Part shown: in pieces, positions 8,676 to 17,250 of the stretch | Position numbering within the stretch: the first letter of the stretch is position 1 | Layout of the letters: each line of letters opens with the position of its first letter | Assembly (NCBI RefSeq): GCF_036492425.1 | Contig: NZ_AP025292.1 | Coordinates: 682,001 to 746,000, forward strand | Length of the DNA stretch: 64,000 bases | From: Persicobacter psychrovividus | Lineage (GTDB): Bacteria; Bacteroidota; Bacteroidia; Cytophagales; Cyclobacteriaceae | Direction of reading: 5' to 3' | Translations under genes and position numbers: made by a program | The notes under the pieces: generated by a model | The model's database searches: none | Told to the model about the DNA's origin: nothing | The model's input: the letters and a program-made list of their open reading frames with translations, nothing else

Positions 8676-10169
8676 ATGAAACAAGACACGAGCTTTTTTG
8701 GGCACCCAATGGGGTTGTCTACGCTGTTCGCTACGGAGTTTTGGGAGCGTTTTTCATATTACGGTATGCGCGCCATCCTTACGCTCTTTTTGACTGCCGA
8801 GTTGGTTAAAGGTGGTTTCGGCTACACAGAGGCGCATGCGTTAGAGATTTATGGTATTTTTACTGGTTTGGTTTATGTAACTCCTATCATTGGGGGGATC
8901 TTGGCTGACAAAGTATTAGGACAACGAAAAACGATTTATATTGGTGGAATTACCATGGCGATTGGTCAGTTTGTACTGACCTATTCGGCAATGCACGGTA
9001 ACGATCCTACTGCACATCACCAGTTTATGTTTAACCTGGGGTTGGCCATCTTGATTTTGGGTAATGGTTTCTTCAAGCCAAATATCTCAACAATGGTAGG
9101 TGGTTTGTATGATGCAAAAGATGATCGCCGTGATGGTGCTTTCACCCTTTTCTATATGGGAATTAACGCTGGAGCCTTCTTTGCGCCATTGGTTGCAGGT
9201 TCTTTGGCTGAAAGTGTTGCCTGGTATTATGGATTTATGTCGGCAGGTATCGGTATGTTACTTGGTACTGCTTGGTTCTATTGGAGAGCCGAAACTTTGG
9301 GCTTTGTAGGGATGCCACCAAAAGCGAAAATCGATGCTTTGCGTATTGCAGCAAAAGACTGGATGGACGTGATCATTTATGCTGTTGGAACCATTGCCGT
9401 GGCTGTTGGTTTTATGTTCGGATGGACGGCTATTGATGGTGATATCCAAGACATCATTTTAGTGGCTGTAGCAGTAGGTGGATCTGCTTATTTGTTGTTC
9501 ACGATTTTCAAAAATACGGAAGGAAAAACAGAGTGGAGCCGTGTTGGTGTGATCTTCTTGCTGACGATTTTTAACATCGTTTTCTGGTCAGGGTTTGAGC
9601 AGGCAGGGGGTACTTTCAACTTGTTTGCCCGCGATATGACCGACCGTTTGGTTTTCGGTTGGGAAATTCCAGCTTCCTATTTCCAGTCTGTTAATGCAAT
9701 TGCGATCTTTATCTTTGCGCCAATCTTTACCGTTATCTGGGCCAAATTAGGAAAGAAAGGAATCAATCCAAGAACTCCTGTAAAGTTTGCATTGGGGATC
9801 TTATTGTTGGGTGCTGGTTTCTTTGTAATGGCACAGGCAGATGCCGCAACAGCGGGTGGAACGATTAAAGTTTCTCCATTATGGTTGGTGTTGGTTTACT
9901 TGATCCACACTTGGGGTGAGCTTTGTTTGTCACCAATCGGTTTGTCAATGATCACCAAATTGTCGCCTCCTAAGATTGTTTCTGTCATGATGGGACTATG
10001 GATGGGATCGATCGCACTGGGTAACTACCTTGCAGCATCTATGAAGTCTATCGTAGCTTCATACGACTTGCCATTGTTCTACTTCATCGGAGTGGAAGCC
10101 GTGATCGCAGCAGTGGTCTTGTTGGCATTGTCACCATTTATGAACAAAATGATGAAGGGTATCCACTAA
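8676..10169 (+). CDS. POT-family proton-dependent oligopeptide transporter
   Basis: A 497-residue inner-membrane symporter of the PTR2/POT branch of the major facilitator superfamily, importing di- and tripeptides with protons. The first helix carries FWERFSYYGMRAIL, the ExxERFxYYG proton-coupling motif. The PTR2 signature FFKPNISTMVGGLY occurs near residue 131. About 14 hydrophobic segments are visible and the length is normal. The gene is monocistronic, ended by a terminator at 10196. Substrate range cannot be told from the sequence. Confidence 0.92.
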   Translation: MKQDTSFFGHPMGLSTLFATEFWERFSYYGMRAILTLFLTAELVKGGFGYTEAHALEIYGIFTGLVYVTPIIGGILADKVLGQRKTIYIGGITMAIGQFVLTYSAMHGNDPTAHHQFMFNLGLAILILGNGFFKPNISTMVGGLYDAKDDRRDGAFTLFYMGINAGAFFAPLVAGSLAESVAWYYGFMSAGIGMLLGTAWFYWRAETLGFVGMPPKAKIDALRIAAKDWMDVIIYAVGTIAVAVGFMFGWTAIDGDIQDIILVAVAVGGSAYLLFTIFKNTEGKTEWSRVGVIFLLTIFNIVFWSGFEQAGGTFNLFARDMTDRLVFGWEIPASYFQSVNAIAIFIFAPIFTVIWAKLGKKGINPRTPVKFALGILLLGAGFFVMAQADAATAGGTIKVSPLWLVLVYLIHTWGELCLSPIGLSMITKLSPPKIVSVMMGLWMGSIALGNYLAASMKSIVASYDLPLFYFIGVEAVIAAVVLLALSPFMNKMMKGIH

Positions 10170-10195
10170 TTGGAATTACCTTCTTGAAAATATCG

Positions 10196-10228
10196 AAAGC
10201 CTCGGGGATAACTCGGGGCTTTTTTTTG
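10196..10228 (+). terminator. Intrinsic terminator of the peptide transporter gene
   Basis: Arms AAAGCCTCG and CGGGGCTTT (one G-T pair) followed by a run of T. Confidence 0.8.
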
Positions 10229-10255
10229 TTTATAAGGATTGCCGCAGAATAAGTC

Positions 10256-10314
10256 CCACGGAATAAATTCCGCGTCTATTTCGAGATGCCCTTTTCAGGG
10301 CAGGTGTGTCGAAG
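10256..10314. repeat. REP-like repeat, left copy beside the RAYT gene
   Basis: A 59-bp block identical base for base to 11000-11058 on the other side of the RAYT gene, in the same orientation. It contains two perfect small hairpins, CGGAATAAATTCCG and TGCCCTTTTCAGGGCA. The following 45 bp to about 10358 are a degenerate copy of the right-hand repeat tail. Confidence 0.85.
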
Positions 10315-10359
10315 TTACATTTTGCAAATGTTGCGGATTGTACTCCGAAGAAAAAATGA

Positions 10360-10812
10360 TCATTCCCATAAATAACGCTCGTCGTATGCTTGTTGATATT
10401 TGTTTAAGAATGCCAAATACTCCTCTTTATAGCCCTTTGTTTGGTGGTGTATTTTCTGATTTTTAATGTATTCAGTAACTGCATCTACCTGTGTTGGGTT
10501 CACCGAAAAAGCCTCGTAACCCGCTTGCCAATAGAATGGTTTAAGGGCATGATCTTGCTCTTTCATCCAAATAGAGGAGCAGGCTTTTATTTTTTTTACC
10601 AAGTCGACTAATGTAATATTTTTGTTGAGCATGCATAGTAGGTGAACGTGATCGAGATATCCACCAACTATTATTGGATGGCAGCTCATATCTTTGCAAA
10701 GGGTTGTCAGGTAGGCAAACAAGCGGTTCTCTATTGCGGGTAGAATGAGTGGAACTCGATTTTTTGTTGAGAAGGTAATGTGCATGTAGTTTTGAACCAA
10801 AGATGAACCCAT
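10360..10812 (-). CDS. REP-associated tyrosine transposase (RAYT, Y1/IS200-like)
   Basis: An intact 150-residue single-domain Y1 transposase. The HUH motif is seen in GGYLDHVHLLCML (His-Val-His near residue 55). The catalytic Tyr is in YIKNQKIHHQ near residue 114. The N-terminus SLVQNYMHITFSTKNR is typical of the group. No accessory TnpB-like gene is present and the gene sits between REP-like repeats, which marks it as a RAYT rather than an IS200/IS605 element. RAYTs cut and join single-stranded DNA at REP hairpins and are thought to spread them. No in-frame damage is seen, so it may be active. Confidence 0.85.
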   Translation of the reverse strand: MGSSLVQNYMHITFSTKNRVPLILPAIENRLFAYLTTLCKDMSCHPIIVGGYLDHVHLLCMLNKNITLVDLVKKIKACSSIWMKEQDHALKPFYWQAGYEAFSVNPTQVDAVTEYIKNQKIHHQTKGYKEEYLAFLNKYQQAYDERYLWE

Positions 10813-10917
10813 CTTACTCTATTTAATGAATATTAAGTTTTTTGCACTTACGAGAGATATGATTTTGGGTATAAACAGATGCTACCTGAATTTTTTTGAG
10901 GTACTTTTTATGACAAA

Positions 10918-10969
10918 TGTGCCGAAGGTACATTTCGCAAAAGCTGCGGATTTCAATCCGTAGAAATTG
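10918..10969. repeat. REP-like repeat, partial middle copy
   Basis: A 52-bp copy of the second half of the REP unit, closely matching 11049-11100. It includes the hairpin CTGCGGATTTCAATCCGTAG. It differs from the right copy at only a few positions. Confidence 0.75.
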
Positions 10970-10999
10970 ATCCGAGGAAAAATATCGGGGTTTGTATTA

Positions 11000-11100
11000 C
11001 CACGGAATAAATTCCGCGTCTATTTCGAGATGCCCTTTTCAGGGCAGGTGTGTCGAAGGCACATCTCGCAAAAGCTGCGGATTTCAATCCGTAGAAAATC
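11000..11100. repeat. REP-like repeat, right full copy
   Basis: The complete unit: 59 bp identical to 10256-10314 followed by a tail shared with 10918-10969. Three hairpins lie in a row. It is 188 bp upstream of the RAYT start and in direct orientation with the left copy. Confidence 0.85.
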
Positions 11101-11204
11101 AGCCCATAAATTATCATTAAACAAGTTTAATTTTATCTAAATCTCATAAAATAAACATTACCCCAAATAAAATTTACCCCCGCTATTGTTTTACAATTAA
11201 AATG

Positions 11205-11300
11205 TCGGATATTTAAACACGGAAAAAGTGTTTTCGTAATTCCTGATCACTTCCACACCTACGCAGCGCTGATAATTAGATATTTATCAGGCTTTTTTTT
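11205..11300 (+). promoter_or_regulatory. Candidate regulatory leader ending in a terminator
   Basis: A hairpin AAACAC/GTGTTT (11215-11233) is followed about 35 nt later by CTGATAA/TTATCAG (11269-11290) and eight T residues (11293-11300). The T-run ends 32 nt before the start codon of the IMPDH/GMP reductase gene, so transcription from upstream should stop here unless antiterminated. It could be an attenuator or riboswitch for purine metabolism, or a separate short RNA. The sequence does not fit the classical purine riboswitch core. I infer regulation only from position and structure. Confidence 0.45.
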
Positions 11301-11332
11301 GTGCGTTAGTTTTTAGGCTAAATATAAATAAT

Positions 11333-12370
11333 ATGAATATCAAAAAAGCATACAGCTTCGACGACGTATTGATTGTCCCTAAATACAACACGATTAAATC
11401 TCGTCGTGATGTTTCATTCCGTACGCGTGTAACCAAAAATCATTCGATCGATATTCCAATTTTGATCGCCAATATGGATACCGTTTGTGAAGCTGATATG
11501 TGTATTGCTGTCGGTGAATTGGGCGGTTTGGGTGTGCTACACCGATTCCTGACCATCGAAGAGCAAGCCGCTGAGGTGTCCAAAGTAAAGGCGGAAGGTC
11601 TGCTTTGTGCTGCCGCTTTGGGTATTAAAGATTATGAAGATCGATTGGCAGCCTTGAGTGAAGCCAAAGTAGATATTATTGTTTTGGACATTGCCCATGG
11701 GCACTCTGAAATGGCCAAAGACACCTTGGTGTTTATCAAGAAAAATTATCCGCAGATTGATGTGATGGTAGGGAATATTGCTACCGCGGCAGCTGCATTG
11801 GATTTTATGGAATGGGGTGCTGATGGCCTTAAAGTGGGCATTGGCCCTGGGTCTATGTGTACCACCCGTATCATGACAGGCTGTGGCGTGCCTCAGCTTT
11901 CTGCGATTGATAATGTATATCAGGCAGTGGCAGGAAAAGTGCCGATCTGTGGCGACGGAGGCATCAAGGTTCCTGGCGACGTGGTGAAAGCGATTGGCGC
12001 AGGGGCTGACAATGTAATGGTTGGTTCTATTGTTTCTGGTACAGATGAAACTCCTGGAGAAGTTGTTTCTATGGACGGTAAAAAATATAAGACCTACCGT
12101 GGAATGGCCTCTTTTGATGCGGCAATTCAGAAATTGAAGAAAGACAATGTGAAATCAATGGAAGTTGTTTCTGTTGAAGGAGAGAAGACATTGGTTGATT
12201 ATAAAGGACCTGTGGAGCCGATCATCAAAAAATACCTTGGTGGATTGGCATCAGGCATGACTTATAATGGTACAAATAACATCGCTGCCATGAAAGGTAA
12301 CGTGGAATTCGTTGAAATTTCTACGCAGGGAATGAAAGAAAGTATTGCGCACGGAGTGAATAAAATTTAA
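11333..12370 (+). CDS. guaC: IMP dehydrogenase/GMP reductase family protein without CBS domains
   Basis: A 345-residue (beta/alpha)8 enzyme acting on purine nucleotides. The catalytic loop [11 protein letters not shown] near residue 180 contains the Cys that binds the purine C2. Phosphate-binding motifs [11 protein letters not shown] and YRGMAS follow. IANMDTV near the N-terminus is like GMP reductase, and the absence of the CBS module and the short length also favour GMP reductase (GMP to IMP with NADPH). However, GVPQLSAI and the C-terminal ESIAHGV resemble IMP dehydrogenase, and the flap lacks an obvious IMPDH Arg-Tyr pair. The family is certain; the reaction is a moderately supported inference. 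A terminator-bearing leader precedes it and a terminator follows. Confidence 0.8.
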   Translation: MNIKKAYSFDDVLIVPKYNTIKSRRDVSFRTRVTKNHSIDIPILIANMDTVCEADMCIAVGELGGLGVLHRFLTIEEQAAEVSKVKAEGLLCAAALGIKDYEDRLAALSEAKVDIIVLDIAHGHSEMAKDTLVFIKKNYPQIDVMVGNIATAAAALDFMEWGADGLKVGIGPGSMCTTRIMTGCGVPQLSAIDNVYQAVAGKVPICGDGGIKVPGDVVKAIGAGADNVMVGSIVSGTDETPGEVVSMDGKKYKTYRGMASFDAAIQKLKKDNVKSMEVVSVEGEKTLVDYKGPVEPIIKKYLGGLASGMTYNGTNNIAAMKGNVEFVEISTQGMKESIAHGVNKI

Positions 12371-12399
12371 GCTGCGGCGGAATCATAACTTTAGGTAGT

Positions 12400-12433
12400 A
12401 AGCAGTGTCTCGGCAAGGACACTGCTTTTTTTT
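12400..12433 (+). terminator. Intrinsic terminator of the IMPDH/GMP reductase gene
   Basis: GCAGTGTC and GGACACTGC arms around a short loop, followed by eight T residues. Confidence 0.85.
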
Positions 12434-12581
12434 ATGGCCTTTTTATTCTGATTTATATATAGTATTTTGCCCAAGCTGCGGTATGGCACAAAAATGTATC
12501 GCTTCAGGTATTTTTCATATCCCTGATCTTATTTTTTCGTACCTTTTGTTACACCCCATCACCTCAATAGAATAACAAAGC

Positions 12582-13271
12582 ATGAGCAAATTTTTCTTCC
12601 CATTACTAATCGCTGTTGTTTTAGGTGCATGCCATGCGCCGCCAGAATTACCTCATCAGCCAGAAATAGGTTTCCTGTCGGTGAAGTACTGGGAGACGGA
12701 TTCCCGCCGTGATTCCCTCAATTTAGTCCTTGCTTTTCAGGATGGTAATGGCGATTTGGGGCTCGCTCCCATCGATACCGTTCCACCTTATAACCGTCGG
12801 GATTTCGTGCTTGGCGCCAATGGCCAACCAATAACTTATGCGAATCGTCGTCCCGAAGACCCTATTTTTACCACCAAAAATAATGGTATCAAGTGGGAAA
12901 TACGTACATCAGAGAGTGAGACGGATTTTCAGGCAGATACTTTAAGGATTGAACTGAACCCGAACCATTATAACTATTTTGTTCGCTGGTACCACAAAGA
13001 TGCAGGCGTGGAAGGGGCACAATATGAGGAGTATAACTTTCTTGAGGTAACAGGTGTGCCGCTCGATGGCCGCTTTCCAATATTGAATACCACTGATCGT
13101 GAGCGTCCGTTGCAAGGCGAGCTTAAGTATGGCATTGTCTCCTCTGGGATTCGGCAATTTAGCAAAGATTCCATTCGGTTGGAATTATGGATTCAGGACA
13201 GGGCACTTAATGAAAGTAATCATGTCTTCACACCGAGTTTCACACTAAACGATATTAAGGCGAGTAACTAA
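12582..13271 (+). CDS. Lipoprotein of unknown function
   Basis: A 229-residue protein with a lipoprotein signal peptide whose lipobox is VLGAC (Cys 17), so it is probably anchored in the outer membrane. The segment LAFQDGNGDLGLAP is a pattern I associate with a family of Bacteroidota lipoproteins of unknown role; the Asp-rich loop could bind calcium. The rest looks like beta strands. The gene lies 30 bp upstream of msrB and may be cotranscribed with it. Confidence 0.75.
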   Translation: MSKFFFPLLIAVVLGACHAPPELPHQPEIGFLSVKYWETDSRRDSLNLVLAFQDGNGDLGLAPIDTVPPYNRRDFVLGANGQPITYANRRPEDPIFTTKNNGIKWEIRTSESETDFQADTLRIELNPNHYNYFVRWYHKDAGVEGAQYEEYNFLEVTGVPLDGRFPILNTTDRERPLQGELKYGIVSSGIRQFSKDSIRLELWIQDRALNESNHVFTPSFTLNDIKASN

Positions 13272-13301
13272 ACGGATTCGCCGAACATTTAATTTTAGGC
13301 G

Positions 13302-13769
13302 ATGAAATATTTACTGATTTTGGGTTTGTTGTTGATCAGCATCCCGACGATGGCACAAAAATCTACTGAGATGAAAGAAAAGGATGAAGCTTACTGGAAA
13401 GAAAAACTGAGCCCAGAAGAATACCGGGTACTCAGAGAGAAAGGAACCGAGCGTGCTTTCACGGGGAAATTTGATGATTTCTACGAAGTCGGTTTGTACA
13501 GTTGTAAGGCCTGTGGGCAGGATCTGTTTTTGTCAGATGCCAAATTTGCCAGCCACTGTGGATGGCCGAGCTTCTTCAAAACCATTGGGGAGAAGGCTGT
13601 AACAGAAACAGTGGATCGCAGTCATGGAATGGTACGCACCGAAATTACCTGCTCAAACTGTGACAGCCACCTTGGGCACGTATTTAATGATGGTCCGCCA
13701 CCAACAGGCCTGCGGTATTGCATGAATTCTGTCGCTTTGGATTTTAAGCCGATAAAGAAAGAAGATTGA
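13302..13769 (+). CDS. msrB: Exported peptide-methionine (R)-S-oxide reductase MsrB
   Basis: MsrB reduces the R form of methionine sulfoxide in damaged proteins. A signal peptide (residues 1-18, ending TMAQ) places this copy in the periplasm. Two zinc-binding CxxC pairs are seen (CKAC and CSNC). The HCGWPSF motif, [15 protein letters not shown] and the C-terminal catalytic RYCMNS segment are all intact. The 155-residue length is a full MsrB plus signal. How it is re-reduced in the periplasm is not shown by the neighbours. Confidence 0.95.
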   Translation: MKYLLILGLLLISIPTMAQKSTEMKEKDEAYWKEKLSPEEYRVLREKGTERAFTGKFDDFYEVGLYSCKACGQDLFLSDAKFASHCGWPSFFKTIGEKAVTETVDRSHGMVRTEITCSNCDSHLGHVFNDGPPPTGLRYCMNSVALDFKPIKKED

Positions 13770-13806
13770 TTTGACAAAATACCTCAGGCGATAGGGAAAC
13801 ACTCTC

Positions 13807-13833
13807 GTAGGCACGTTGCATGCAACGTTCGTA
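13807..13833. repeat. Palindromic repeat (GTAG...CGTAC hairpin)
   Basis: Contains the perfect 16-bp palindrome ACGTTGCATGCAACGT (13813-13828) within imperfectly paired flanks. It resembles the dispersed GTAGAGACGT-type palindromes of Bacteroidota, of which related versions occur at 17.25-17.76 kb. Confidence 0.7.
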
Positions 13834-13859
13834 CCGTAGGAAAAAAATATCAGACAAGG

Positions 13860-13892
13860 AAAGCTATTCGAAAGGATGGCTTTTTTTATTTT
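13860..13892 (+). terminator. Probable intrinsic terminator downstream of msrB
   Basis: AAAGCTAT/ATGGCTTT arms (one G-T pair) and seven T residues, about 90 bp after the msrB stop with a palindromic repeat in between. Confidence 0.7.
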
Positions 13893-13955
13893 TTAGAGGA
13901 AACTCGATTGTCGATCAAAGAAAGAAATGCTAATTTATGACTTTAATCTAAAGCT

Positions 13956-14501
13956 ATGAAAGTATATACCAAAACTGGCGATAAAGGAACCACCGCCCTT
14001 GTGAATGGAAAGCGAGTTTCCAAGTCGCATATCCGACTCGATGCTTACGGAACCACAGATGAGCTCAACAGTTACATCGGTTTGATCCGTGACCGTTCAA
14101 CAGATCAGGAGCGCCGAGCGCTGTTGCAGGATATTCAAGACAGACTTTTTACCATTGGTTCGCATTTGGCCAAAGATGGCGAGGTGAAATTCGCATTGCC
14201 AGAGCTGCATGAAGAAGACATCACCATACTTGAAAAAGCCATAGACAAAATGCAGGAGACGGTGCCACCAATGCGGTCTTTTGTTTTGCCTGGTGGCCAC
14301 GAAACCTCATCATTCTGTCATATTGCACGTTGCGTTTGCCGTCGTGCTGAGCGCAATGTGATTAAAGTGTCGGAGGAAAGTGAAGTTCCTGACTTGGTCG
14401 TGAAGTACCTGAACCGTTTGTCAGACTACCTTTTTGTATTGGCGCGGATGGTCATTTATGAACTCAAGCTGGAAGAAATTCCGTGGGTGCCTAAAAAGTA
14501 A
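13956..14501 (+). CDS. Cob(I)alamin adenosyltransferase, PduO type
   Basis: A 181-residue ATP:cob(I)alamin adenosyltransferase that makes adenosylcobalamin from cob(I)alamin. The N-terminal motif YTKTGDKGTT binds ATP, and YGTTDELNSYIG follows. The conserved RRAER segment near residue 129 and LNRLSDYLFVLAR near the C-terminus complete the PduO-type signature. The partner, an adenosylcobalamin-dependent enzyme or salvage gene, is not in the window. It appears monocistronic. Confidence 0.93.
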   Translation: MKVYTKTGDKGTTALVNGKRVSKSHIRLDAYGTTDELNSYIGLIRDRSTDQERRALLQDIQDRLFTIGSHLAKDGEVKFALPELHEEDITILEKAIDKMQETVPPMRSFVLPGGHETSSFCHIARCVCRRAERNVIKVSEESEVPDLVVKYLNRLSDYLFVLARMVIYELKLEEIPWVPKK

Positions 14502-14667
14502 AAGCCCTCTTTTGGTGATCAGTCAATGAAATACCGACTAAATCAGGCTTTTTAGTTTTGAAATGAACAGGACAAAGTTTTTGTGGGATCAATTGCTTAT
14601 CTTTCGGCAATTGTTGGTTTCCATAAGAACATCAATTTAAGATATCAGTAAATATTACCTTTTGAAT

Positions 14668-15729
14668 ATGGCAGAGACGCTCTCAATTTCAGAAAACCTC
14701 GTGGCGGAAAGTAACCTCCCACAAGTTGATTTTAATAACATCCCTTTTGGGCGAGTATATACGGACCATATGTTTGTCGCAGATTACGTCGATGGACAAT
14801 GGACAGATTTGCGCATTGAAGCTTACGGAAATATGTCGTTGAGCCCTGCAAACATGGCCCTGCATTACGGGCAGTCAATTTTTGAGGGAATGAAAGCCTT
14901 CAAAGATGCTGATGGTAATGTATTGATGTTCCGTCCGGAAGAAAATGCCAAGCGCTTAAATCGTTCTGCAGAACGTATGTGTATGCCTTCAATCCCTGAA
15001 GAAATCTTCTTGAGCGGTTTGAAACGTTTGCTTGAAATCGATGGCGACTGGGTGCCGAACTTGGAAGGTACTGCACTTTACATCCGTCCTTATATGTTTG
15101 CGATGGATGAATATGTAGGCTTGAAGCCTTCACTAAACTATCGATTCATGATCTTCTGTTGCCCTGTGGGTGCGTACTATTCTCAGCCAGTAAGCGTAAA
15201 AGTTGAGGAGGAATATTCTCGTGCAGCATCTGGTGGAACAGGTGAAGCCAAAGCAGCAGGTAACTATGCGGGTTCGCTTTACCCTGCGCGTTTGGCACAA
15301 CAGCAAGGTTATGACCAATTGATCTGGACTGATTCTATCGAGCACAAATACATCGAGGAAGCGGGAACGATGAACCTGATGTTTGTGATGGATGGCGAAT
15401 TGTATTCTCCTGCATTGTCAGGTACCATTCTTCCAGGAATCACCCGAGCATCTGTTTTGCAGGTGGCTGAAGAGTGGGGTGTGAAAGTTCACGTTGGTCG
15501 TTTGGCTGTAGAAACTGTGATCGAAGCACACCGCGCAGGTAAATTGCAAGAAGTTTTTGGTGTAGGAACAGCCGTAACCGTAAGTTCAATTTGTCGCATC
15601 GGTTTCCGAGGTGAGGATTTTGAATTGGATATGGAAAACCGTGAGCTGTCACAAAAAATTGCCTCCTATTTCGAGTCGATCCGTTACGGAAAACAAGAAG
15701 ATACACACGGTTGGATTGAGAAGGTTTAA
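14668..15729 (+). CDS. ilvE: Branched-chain amino acid aminotransferase
   Basis: A 353-residue class IV PLP-dependent aminotransferase acting on leucine, isoleucine and valine and their 2-oxoacids. The PLP Lys is in GEAKAAGNYAGSL near residue 192. Substrate and phosphate motifs YIEEAGTMN and GTILPGITR follow. LHYGQSIFEGMKAF near residue 70 is typical of the family. A TTG two codons upstream is open, but the ATG at 14668 is the better start. Pathway neighbours (ilvBCD) are absent, so it stands alone with its own terminator. Confidence 0.95.
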   Translation: MAETLSISENLVAESNLPQVDFNNIPFGRVYTDHMFVADYVDGQWTDLRIEAYGNMSLSPANMALHYGQSIFEGMKAFKDADGNVLMFRPEENAKRLNRSAERMCMPSIPEEIFLSGLKRLLEIDGDWVPNLEGTALYIRPYMFAMDEYVGLKPSLNYRFMIFCCPVGAYYSQPVSVKVEEEYSRAASGGTGEAKAAGNYAGSLYPARLAQQQGYDQLIWTDSIEHKYIEEAGTMNLMFVMDGELYSPALSGTILPGITRASVLQVAEEWGVKVHVGRLAVETVIEAHRAGKLQEVFGVGTAVTVSSICRIGFRGEDFELDMENRELSQKIASYFESIRYGKQEDTHGWIEKV

Positions 15730-15760
15730 TCCGGTTCACCGTAAAATATTATAATTGTAG

Positions 15761-15786
15761 AGCCAGCGCATGCGCTGGCTTTTTTT
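15761..15786 (+). terminator. Intrinsic terminator of ilvE
   Basis: A perfect 20-bp palindrome (15761-15780, centre GCATGC) followed directly by six T residues. Confidence 0.85.
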
Positions 15787-15798
15787 GTGCAAAAAAAC

Positions 15799-15879
15799 CA
15801 ATCCCCAAAGGATTCAATATTAAAGCGATGGGTGAAACCCATCGAAATTTAGCACCCCCGCCACCAACCCTGAAAGGGT
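15799..15879. repeat. Cluster of three palindromes (intergenic repeat)
   Basis: Three hairpins in a row: AATCC/GGATT (about 15800-15814), CGATGGGT/ACCCATCG (15826-15844) and ACCCT/AGGGT (15867-15879). The combination is like dispersed Bacteroidota REP units. The rest of the ilvE-prfB gap, to 16095, holds an AT-rich stretch with a TACCTTTG box at 16029-16036 that is the likely prfB -7 element. Confidence 0.65.
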
Positions 15880-16095
15880 GGAGTTACCTCCATAAGTATC
15901 GTTCATTAAATAAAGGGAGATTCGATTTGTGATTAAACCTCTTCAGGATTGATCGGCTTGTGTATGATAAATCAGTTCGGAAGAAAACACATTTCCCAAT
16001 AAATTTCCGTTCTGAAATTATAATTTCCTACCTTTGCGCAACGGTTTCCTATATAAGGAAATACTAAATCATTATTTTCAACAACTTATCTATCC

Positions 16096-17197
16096 ATGAC
16101 AGTAGAACAACTGAAGGATTTAAAGGCGCGTATTTCGGCCTTGAGGGGGTATCTTTGACTACGATCGTAAGGTATCAGAAATCGCAGAAGAAGAAACAAT
16201 AACTGCTCAGCCTGAATTTTGGAATGATCCAAAGGAGGCGGAGAAAATCCTGAAAGGGATCAGAAATAAAAAAGTCTGGACCGACGCCTTTGCGGTATGC
16301 TTTTCTGGTCTGGAAGACTTAGAGACACTCTATGAGTTTTACCAGGAAGGGGATGTAGACATGGACGAGGTGGACGTGGACTATAAAAAGGTGCTGAATG
16401 ATGTTGAGGAATTGGAGTTCAAGAAGATGCTTTCTGCAGAGGAAGATCAATTGGGGGCCATGCTCGAGATCAACCCAGGAGCAGGAGGTACGGAGTCGCA
16501 GGATTGGTCAGAGATCCTGATGCGTATGTACATCATGTGGGGTGAGAAGAACGGCATGAAAGTGAAGCAGATTGATTACCAGGCGGGGGATGTGGCAGGC
16601 TTGAAGCGTGCGACATTGTCTTTCGAAGGGGAGTTTGCTTACGGTTTGCTGAAATCAGAAAATGGAGTACACCGTTTGGTGCGTATTTCTCCTTTTGATT
16701 CTGGTGGACGTCGCCACACGTCATTCTCATCGGTATATGTTTACCCAATGGTAGATGATACGATTGAGATCAACGTGAACCCTGCGGATATCAAGTTTGA
16801 TACTTTCCGTTCATCAGGTGCTGGTGGGCAGAACGTGAACAAGGTAGAGACGGCAGTGCGTTTGCATCATGGACCTTCAGGGCTCGTGATCGAATGTCAG
16901 CAGGAGCGTTCGCAGTTGGGTAACAAGGAGATTGCTATCCAGATGCTGAAGTCCAAGCTTTACCAATTGGAGGTAGATAAGCGTAATGAGGCACGTGCAG
17001 AGATTGAAGATTCCAAAATGGGAATTGATTTCGGTTCGCAGATCCGTAACTACGTTTTGCATCCCTACAAATTGATCAAGGATGCCCGTACAGGCGTTGA
17101 GCGCACCGACGTTCAGAATGTCCTCGACGGTGATTTGGATGATTATATCAAAGCTTATTTGTTGGCCGCACAAGGCAGCAACAACGAGCAGGATTAA
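16096..17197 (+). CDS. prfB: Peptide chain release factor 2, expressed by programmed +1 frameshift
   Basis: RF2 terminates translation at UGA and UAA. The gene is join(16096..16155,16157..17197): 20 codons run from ATG 16096 to CTT, then an in-frame TGA (16156-16158) is bypassed by a +1 shift into GAC. The full product is 366 residues, the normal RF2 length. The GGQ motif is in [16 protein letters not shown] near residue 240 and the domain 2 specificity region includes HTSFSSV. The frameshift window (AGGGGG, 3-nt spacer, CTT TGA C) matches the well-known Escherichia coli site. Annotation from the internal ATG at 16361 would lose the N-terminal third. The site makes expression self-regulated by RF2 level. 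Confidence 0.96.
16144..16159 (+). promoter_or_regulatory. RF2 programmed +1 frameshift site
   Basis: Internal Shine-Dalgarno-like AGGGGG (16144-16149), TAT, then CTT TGA C. The ribosome pauses at the poorly terminated UGA, and P-site tRNA-Leu slips from CUU to UUU. Confidence 0.95.
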
Positions 17198-17216
17198 TTT
17201 TTCCTCATAGATATTG

Positions 17217-17249
17217 AAAGGGAGTTGTGTGATACAGCTCCCTTTTTTT
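17217..17249 (+). terminator. Intrinsic terminator of prfB
   Basis: GGGAGTTGT and ACAGCTCCC arms (one G-T pair) followed by seven T residues. Confidence 0.85.
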
Positions 17250-17250
17250 G

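Noticed and set aside
11205-11300. Classical purine riboswitch
   Set aside because: The conserved loops of the purine aptamer are not present; only a generic hairpin plus terminator is seen.
16361-17197. prfB starting at the internal ATG 16361
   Set aside because: The upstream frameshift site and 20 codons before it are conserved in sequence and give the normal RF2 length.
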